NCBI GenBank assembly: GCA_031292915.1
Contig: JAUMSH010000021.1
Location: 1-24,680, forward strand
Length of the DNA: 24,680 nt
From: Collinsella sp.
Lineage (GTDB): Bacteria; Actinomycetota; Coriobacteriia; Coriobacteriales; Coriobacteriaceae
Direction: 5' to 3'
Shown here piece after piece: positions 20,653 through 24,680 of the stretch (position 1 is its first letter; each line of letters starts with the position of its first letter). Below the pieces are notes generated by a model, which worked only from the letters and a program-made list of their open reading frames with translations, was not told the DNA's origin and made no database searches. The position numbers and the translations under genes were made by a program.

Positions 20653-21936
20653 ATGAGCGAGCAGACCATCGGTACTACATGTGTTCAGGGCGGCTATCAC
20701 CCGGGAGATGCCGAGCCGCGCCAGGTGCCCATCTACCAGTCCACCACGTGGAAGTACGACACGTCCGAGCACATGGGCAAGCTGTTTGACCTGGAGGAGT
20801 CGGGCTACTTCTATAGCCGTCTGCAGAACCCCACGTGCGATTTGGTTGCCGCCAAGATCTGCGAGATGGAGGGCGGCACTGCCGCGATGCTCACGAGTTC
20901 GGGCATGGCTGCGAACTTCCTCGCGATCTTTAACGTGGCCGGTGCCGGCGATCACGTGGTCGCGAGCTCTGCCATCTACGGCGGTACCTACAACCTGCTC
21001 GCCCATACCATGGAGCGCATGGGTCTGACCTGCACGTTCGTTGCCCCCGACTGCACCGATGAAGAGCTCGAGGCAGCGTTTGAGCCCAATACCAAGCTCG
21101 TCTTTGGCGAGACGATCGCCAACCCCGCCCTTGCCGTGCTCGATATTGAGCGCTTTGCCAAGGCCGCTCATGACCATGGCGTGCCGCTGATGGTCGACAA
21201 CACCTTCCCGACGCCCGTGATGTGCCGTCCCTTTGAGTGGGGCGCCGACATCGTTACGCACTCCACCACCAAGTACATGGATGGCCATGCTGCCTACCTG
21301 GGCGGCGTAATCGTCGACCACGGTCAGTTTGACTGGATGGCTCATGCGGACAAGTTCCCGGGTCTCACCACGCCCGACGAGAGCTACCACGGCGTGACGT
21401 ATGCCGAGAAGTTCGGTCGCGAGGGCGCCTTCATTACCAAGGCTACCGCGCAGCTTATGCGCGACCTCGGCCCCATGCAGAACCCGCAGGCGGCCTTCTT
21501 CCTGAACAGCTCGCTCGAGAGCCTGCATGTGCGCATGCCGCGTCATTGCGAGAACGGCCTGGCCGTTGCCAAGTTCCTGCAGAGCCATCCCAAGGTGCGC
21601 TTCGTGAGCTATCCGGGCCTGGAGGGCGACAAGTACTATGACCTGGCTCAGAAGTACATGCCCAACGGTACCTGCGGCGTGGTGAGCTTTGGCTTTAACG
21701 GTGGTCGCGCGGCGGCCGAGACCTTTATGAAGAGCCTCAAGCTCGCCCAGATTGCCACGCACGTGGCCGACGCCCGCACTTGCTGCCTGCATCCCGCTAA
21801 TGCCACGCATCGCCAGATGAACGATGAGGAGCTCATCGCCTGTGGCATTTCCGCCGACATGGTACGCCTGTCGTGCGGCCTCGAGGACACGGCCGATCTG
21901 ATTGCCGACCTTGAGCAGGCGCTCGAGCAGTGCTAG
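20653..21936 (+). CDS. metY: O-acetylhomoserine sulfhydrylase (Cys/Met metabolism PLP enzyme)
   Basis: The 427-residue PLP enzyme of the Cys/Met fold-type I family most resembles MetY, which makes homocysteine from O-acetylhomoserine and sulfide. Typical MetY blocks are VPIYQSTTWKYDTSEHMGKLF, GYFYSRLQNPT, MLTSSGMAANFLAI, SAIYGGTYNLL, MVDNTFPTP, the PLP-lysine motif THSTTKYMDGH with K207, and the C-terminal HPANATHRQMNDEEL ... RLSCGLEDTADLIADLEQAL. The ATG at 20653 has AAGGGAG about six bases upstream. Methionine gamma-lyase and cystathionine gamma-synthase are close relatives, but the length and the SEHMGKLFDLEE...FYSR block favour MetY. It ends with a terminator at 22005. Confidence 0.88.
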   Translation: MSEQTIGTTCVQGGYHPGDAEPRQVPIYQSTTWKYDTSEHMGKLFDLEESGYFYSRLQNPTCDLVAAKICEMEGGTAAMLTSSGMAANFLAIFNVAGAGDHVVASSAIYGGTYNLLAHTMERMGLTCTFVAPDCTDEELEAAFEPNTKLVFGETIANPALAVLDIERFAKAAHDHGVPLMVDNTFPTPVMCRPFEWGADIVTHSTTKYMDGHAAYLGGVIVDHGQFDWMAHADKFPGLTTPDESYHGVTYAEKFGREGAFITKATAQLMRDLGPMQNPQAAFFLNSSLESLHVRMPRHCENGLAVAKFLQSHPKVRFVSYPGLEGDKYYDLAQKYMPNGTCGVVSFGFNGGRAAAETFMKSLKLAQIATHVADARTCCLHPANATHRQMNDEELIACGISADMVRLSCGLEDTADLIADLEQALEQC

Positions 21937-22004
21937 GCTAGCGTTCGTACAAGGTGCCGATGCCGGCAGAATGCTTCGGCGACCTTTCGTTCCGATTCCG
22001 TAGG

Positions 22005-22053
22005 CGGGACCCCAATTGCGGCTGTTTGCAGGCGATTGGGGCCCCGTTTTTTT
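22005..22053 (+). terminator. Rho-independent terminator of metY
   Basis: CGGGACCCCAAT (22005-22016) pairs with ATTGGGGCCCCG (22035-22046) with one A-C mismatch, and is followed by seven T. The MFS gene starts only 27 bases further on, so its transcript either reads through or begins inside this region. Confidence 0.88.
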
Positions 22054-22079
22054 GCGTTGGGCCACTCGAAAGGATGGAT

Positions 22080-23384
22080 ATGGAGAAAACCGCAGAGCAG
22101 CTGCGCCGCGAGCACATTGCCCTTGAGGGCGACACCCATGGCAAGAACAAGTGGGCGATTCTGTTTACCGTGCTCATCATGACGTTTATGGTGTGTCTGG
22201 ATTCGACCGTCGTGACCGTGGCACTGCCCGTGATGCAAAAGGAGCTGGGCGTGGGCCTCGATCGCATTCAGCTGGTGAGCTCGGTGTATCTGCTTGCGAC
22301 GTGCGTGGCTATGTTGCCGTTTGGCCGTCTGGGCGACGTGCGCGGCAAGGTGAATGTGTTCCAGCTGGGCGTCATCGTCTTTTCGGTCGGTTCGCTGCTG
22401 TGCGGTCTTTCGGCCTCGCTCGAGGTTCTTATCCTGGCACGCATTGTTCAGGGTGTCGGTTGCGCGGCGGCCATGGCCAATAACATGGGTATCATCACCG
22501 AGTCGTTTCCAGCGCGCGAACGAGGCCGTGCCATGGGCATTCTTGCGACCTTCGTGGCCCTCGGCATGATGTGTGGCCCCGTGCTCGGCGGCATGCTGGT
22601 GGCAAGCTTTCCCTGGGAGAGCATCTTTCTCATCAACCTGCCCATTGGCGTGATCTCGTTTATCGTGGGACTCTACACGCTGCCGCATGTTAAGCCGGAG
22701 GCCTGCGAGCGCGCCATGTCCCTTGCCGAGGCCGCTCGTCGCTGCTTTGCAAATTCGGCCTTCACTATCAACCTTGCCTGCATGCTCATTGTGTTCGTTG
22801 GTATTGGCGCATCCGAGTTTATTCTGCCGTTCTATTTTCAGGACGCCCACGGATTTGGTTCTGACATTTCCGGCCTGCTGTTTTTGGCGCTGCCGATGGT
22901 GAATGCCTTTATCGGACCGCTTTCGGGTACGGTTTCGGACCGTGTTGGCTGCGAGGGCCCCACGGCGGTCGGCCTGGGCGTGTACGTGTGCGGTCTCTTT
23001 GCGGTAAGCACGCTCGACGAGCACTCTTCTATCCCCGTGATCGTGTGCTGCGTCGCATTTATGTCGTGCGGTACGTCGATTTTCCAAAGCCCCAACAACT
23101 CGCTGTACATGGGCTCGGCTCCGCGCGAGGCGCTCGGCTTTGCGGGCAGCTTGGGCAGTTTGGCGCGCTACGCCGGCATGGCAGTGGGCATTACGGCGGC
23201 GTCGCATATCTTGTATGGGCAGATGAGCGTGGCGATGGGCGAGGCCGTGACCAGTATTGTTGCAGGTCGTCCGGATGTATTCCTATTCGGCTTTCGCTCG
23301 GTGTTCTACGTACTCATGGCTGTGGCCGCCGTGGGCTTTGCGCTTGCCATGGTGCGTTTGGTGAAGATGCGCGCCCGCCATTAG
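22080..23384 (+). CDS. MFS transporter, DHA2-like drug/metabolite exporter
   Basis: The integral membrane antiporter has 434 residues and about 12 transmembrane helices: TM1 around residues 24-48 and TM12 ending near 427. Signatures are LDSTVVTVALPVMQKEL in TM1 (the DHA2 / EmrB-QacA-type motif), motif A GRLGDVRGK between TM2 and TM3, and motif C-like LGMMCGPVLGGML in TM5. Most DHA2 members have 14 helices; here the two extra central helices seem absent. The substrate is not predictable. The start at ATG 22080 is preferred because AAAGGA lies about five bases before it; the ATG at 22074 touches the ribosome site, and the open frame further left runs through the metY terminator. Confidence 0.85.
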   Translation: MEKTAEQLRREHIALEGDTHGKNKWAILFTVLIMTFMVCLDSTVVTVALPVMQKELGVGLDRIQLVSSVYLLATCVAMLPFGRLGDVRGKVNVFQLGVIVFSVGSLLCGLSASLEVLILARIVQGVGCAAAMANNMGIITESFPARERGRAMGILATFVALGMMCGPVLGGMLVASFPWESIFLINLPIGVISFIVGLYTLPHVKPEACERAMSLAEAARRCFANSAFTINLACMLIVFVGIGASEFILPFYFQDAHGFGSDISGLLFLALPMVNAFIGPLSGTVSDRVGCEGPTAVGLGVYVCGLFAVSTLDEHSSIPVIVCCVAFMSCGTSIFQSPNNSLYMGSAPREALGFAGSLGSLARYAGMAVGITAASHILYGQMSVAMGEAVTSIVAGRPDVFLFGFRSVFYVLMAVAAVGFALAMVRLVKMRARH

Positions 23385-23541
23385 CGTGTTGGGTGGCTGT
23401 CTGCCACGATTCGCGCCGTCCCAAAAAGACTGGTTTGTGGTGCGATGGGGCTTGTGGAGCGGGCGGGGGTCGGTCCGTGGTAGACTATCGAACAACGTTT
23501 ATTAATCGCGCGGTATCGTTGCCGCGAGAAGGGGTTGCGCC

Positions 23542-24120
23542 ATGCAGGAGCTTGAGGATCGTATTCGCCATGACGGCATCGTAAAGGCCGGTAACGTCCT
23601 TAAGGTTGATGCCTTCCTCAACCACCAGTGCGACGTTGAGCTGTTCGACCACATGGGTGCCGAGTGGGCCCGTCTGTTCGAGGGCGTCGAGATCAACAAG
23701 ATCCTGACGATTGAGGCTTCGGGCATTGGCATGGCTTGCATCGCGGCTCAGCATTTTGGCGGTGTGCCGGTGGTCTTTGCCAAGAAGGCGCAGTCCATCA
23801 ACCTCGACGGCGAGCAGTATGCCACGACCATCTACTCCTTTACCAAGCAGAAGGAGTACCCGGTCATCGTTGGCAAGCGCTTCCTGTCCGAGGGCGACAA
23901 GGTCCTGATCATCGACGACTTTTTGGCCAACGGCTGCGCGCTCGAGGGTCTTATCAAGATCTGCGAGGCTGCGGGTGCCGAAGTTGCCGGCATTGGCATC
24001 GCCGTTGAGAAGGGCTTCCAGGGCGGCGGCGATAAGCTCCGTAAGCGCGGCTTCCGCGTTGAGAGCCTGGCCCGTAGCGCCGATATGGACTGCGAGAACG
24101 GCGAGATCACCTTCGCCTAA
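23542..24120 (+). CDS. xpt: Xanthine phosphoribosyltransferase
   Basis: This cytosolic type I phosphoribosyltransferase converts xanthine and PRPP to XMP in purine salvage. The 192 residues match B. subtilis Xpt (about 190). Features are the N-terminal block HDGIVKAGNVLKVDAFLNHQ, the EASGIGMACIAA substrate loop, FAKKAQSINL, and the PRPP-binding motif VLIIDDFLANGCAL with D125 and D126. The ATG at 23542 has AAGGGG seven bases upstream. A small CGCGG/CCGCG hairpin (23509-23513 with 23522-23526) sits just before the ribosome site. No purine-riboswitch consensus is visible in the 157-base gap after the MFS gene. A perfect terminator follows at 24148. Confidence 0.95.
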   Translation: MQELEDRIRHDGIVKAGNVLKVDAFLNHQCDVELFDHMGAEWARLFEGVEINKILTIEASGIGMACIAAQHFGGVPVVFAKKAQSINLDGEQYATTIYSFTKQKEYPVIVGKRFLSEGDKVLIIDDFLANGCALEGLIKICEAAGAEVAGIGIAVEKGFQGGGDKLRKRGFRVESLARSADMDCENGEITFA

Positions 24121-24147
24121 GCGCGCAACACAAGCGATTGGTATGCG

Positions 24148-24183
24148 ATGTGACAAAGGGACTTTCCCTTTGTCACATTTTTT
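24148..24183 (+). terminator. Rho-independent terminator of xpt
   Basis: ATGTGACAAAGGGA (24148-24161) pairs perfectly with TCCCTTTGTCACAT (24165-24178) around a 3-base loop, and T continues to 24183. The next gene's ribosome site lies at 24191, so that gene must have its own promoter within or very near this hairpin, or rely on readthrough. Confidence 0.95.
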
Positions 24184-24203
24184 GTATGAGGGGAGGTGTT
24201 GAT

Positions 24204-24584
24204 ATGGATGAGAACAAGATGGGATGGCGCGAGTATGCGCACTATGCCGAGATGTCGGTCGAGGAGCTGGCGCGCGATTGCGAGGTGCAGGTGTTTCGCG
24301 CGACGGGTCCGGGCGGACAGGGCGTGAACACGACGGACTCGGCGGTACGCATGAAACATATCCCTTCGGGGATTGTCGTGACGGCGCGTGAGAGCCGCAG
24401 CCAGTTTCAGAATCGCGCGAGCTGTCTGCGTAAGCTGCGCGCTGAGCTTGAGCGTCGCGGGCGTCCACCGCGCCGACGCGTAAAGACCAAGGTGCCTCTG
24501 CGATCTCGCCAGCGCAGGCTCAATGACAAGCACTTCAACGCCATTAAAAAGGCCAACCGTCGCAAGCCGTGCAGCGACGAATAG
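24204..24584 (+). CDS. Stand-alone GGQ-domain release-factor-like protein (probable ribosome rescue factor)
   Basis: The 126-residue protein is only the catalytic RF-1 domain of class I release factors. The GGQ motif is in FRATGPGGQGVNTTDSAVRM (G37, G38, Q39), followed by KHIPSGIVVTARESRSQFQN. A very basic C-terminal tail follows (RPPRRRVKTKVPLRSRQRR and more). The codon-recognition domains of RF1 and RF2 are absent, so it should hydrolyse peptidyl-tRNA without reading a stop codon. That fits ribosome rescue or release from split large subunits, as known for ArfB and mitochondrial MTRFR (C12orf65). The TDSAVRMKHIPSGIVV block is closer to RF1/RF2 and MTRFR than to ArfB as I recall them. The ATG at 24204 has GGGAGG seven bases upstream. 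A palindromic repeat begins 12 bases after its stop. Confidence 0.88.
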   Translation: MDENKMGWREYAHYAEMSVEELARDCEVQVFRATGPGGQGVNTTDSAVRMKHIPSGIVVTARESRSQFQNRASCLRKLRAELERRGRPPRRRVKTKVPLRSRQRRLNDKHFNAIKKANRRKPCSDE

Positions 24585-24596
24585 CCTCCTCATAAG

Positions 24597-24659
24597 TTGC
24601 GGTGTAATAGGGTCTGTTTTGCGGGTTTAGTTGAATAAACAGTGCCTATTTCACCGGAA
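24597..24659. repeat. 63-base palindromic intergenic repeat, copy 2
   Basis: Its arms TTGCGGTGTAATAGG (24597-24611) and CCTATTTCACCGGAA (24645-24659) pair with two mismatches. An inner stem CTGTTT/AAACAG (24614-24619 with 24637-24642) fills the centre. It has exactly the length of copy 1 (4021-4083) and shares TTGCGGTGNAATANGGTCTG, the following TTTTG and the TATTTCACCG arm. The inner loop sequence differs but is again a hairpin, suggesting that structure is preserved. It lies just past the stop of the GGQ protein gene. Confidence 0.78.
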
Positions 24660-24680
24660 CATAGGTGGGGTTATCGGGTG

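Noticed and set aside
20647..23207. Two long minus-strand frames (472 and 424 codons) across metY and the MFS gene
   Set aside because: Both are antisense to clear enzymes and transporters and lack ribosome sites or motifs.
23385..23541. Possible purine riboswitch before xpt
   Set aside because: The known paired-loop consensus of the guanine/xanthine leader is not present; only a small 5-base hairpin precedes the ribosome site.
1..24680. tRNA genes, CRISPR array, prophage, insertion sequence or toxin-antitoxin pair
   Set aside because: I looked for tRNA T-loop and anticodon-arm patterns, regularly spaced repeats, and transposase, integrase or small paired-gene patterns, and saw none.

Overview
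This is a GC-rich bacterial chromosomal window of ordinary housekeeping and biosynthetic genes. Intergenic regions are compact and ribosome-binding sites are strong (AAAGG/AGGAG). UUG and GUG starts occur, and most ends carry long GC-rich hairpin terminators. Gene content and protein style (short ThiC, four-S1-domain RpsA, stand-alone argG and argH, class A RNase P RNA, MetY, a cysteine desulfidase of the UPF0597 type) fit an anaerobic actinobacterium of the Coriobacteriia, most likely Collinsella or a close relative. That assignment is inference from protein appearance, not from a search. I saw no prophage, transposase, CRISPR array, tRNA or rRNA.

Layout. 1-2650: tail of an unidentified gene, then the thiamine pyrimidine genes thiD and thiC on the minus strand, with a TPP riboswitch in front of thiC. 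2650-5500: a small membrane-anchored protein of unknown role, yaaA, a 63-base palindromic repeat and an M18 aminopeptidase. 5660-9510: polA, a very large nested inverted repeat, and a Cof-type HAD hydrolase. 9510-13330: argG and argH, each as its own unit. argG is preceded by a 24-codon arginine-rich leader frame, and a 56-codon frame lies between the two genes. 13330-17000: ndk, rpiB, an L-cysteine desulfidase homologue and a second HAD hydrolase. 17000-19910: rpsA, rnpB and a YigZ-family gene. 19970-24660: a C_GCAxxG_C_C family protein, metY, an MFS exporter, xpt, a stand-alone GGQ release-factor-like protein, and a second copy of the 63-base palindrome.

How the parts fit. ThiC makes HMP-P and ThiD phosphorylates it, both under probable thiamine diphosphate feedback. 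ArgG and ArgH are the last two steps from citrulline to arginine. MetY and the cysteine desulfidase homologue handle sulfide and sulfur amino acids. Ndk, Xpt and RpiB serve nucleotide and pentose supply. PolA, RpsA, RNase P RNA and the GGQ protein serve replication, translation and probably ribosome rescue.

The most interesting items are: (i) the arginine-codon-rich leader frame with alternative hairpins in front of argG, which looks like ribosome-mediated attenuation by arginine; (ii) the roughly 200-base nested inverted repeat between polA and the HAD gene, with perfect 33-base arms; (iii) the 63-base palindromic repeat present twice, each time just after a stop codon; (iv) the stand-alone GGQ protein; and (v) a hairpin that buries the rpsA Shine-Dalgarno sequence.
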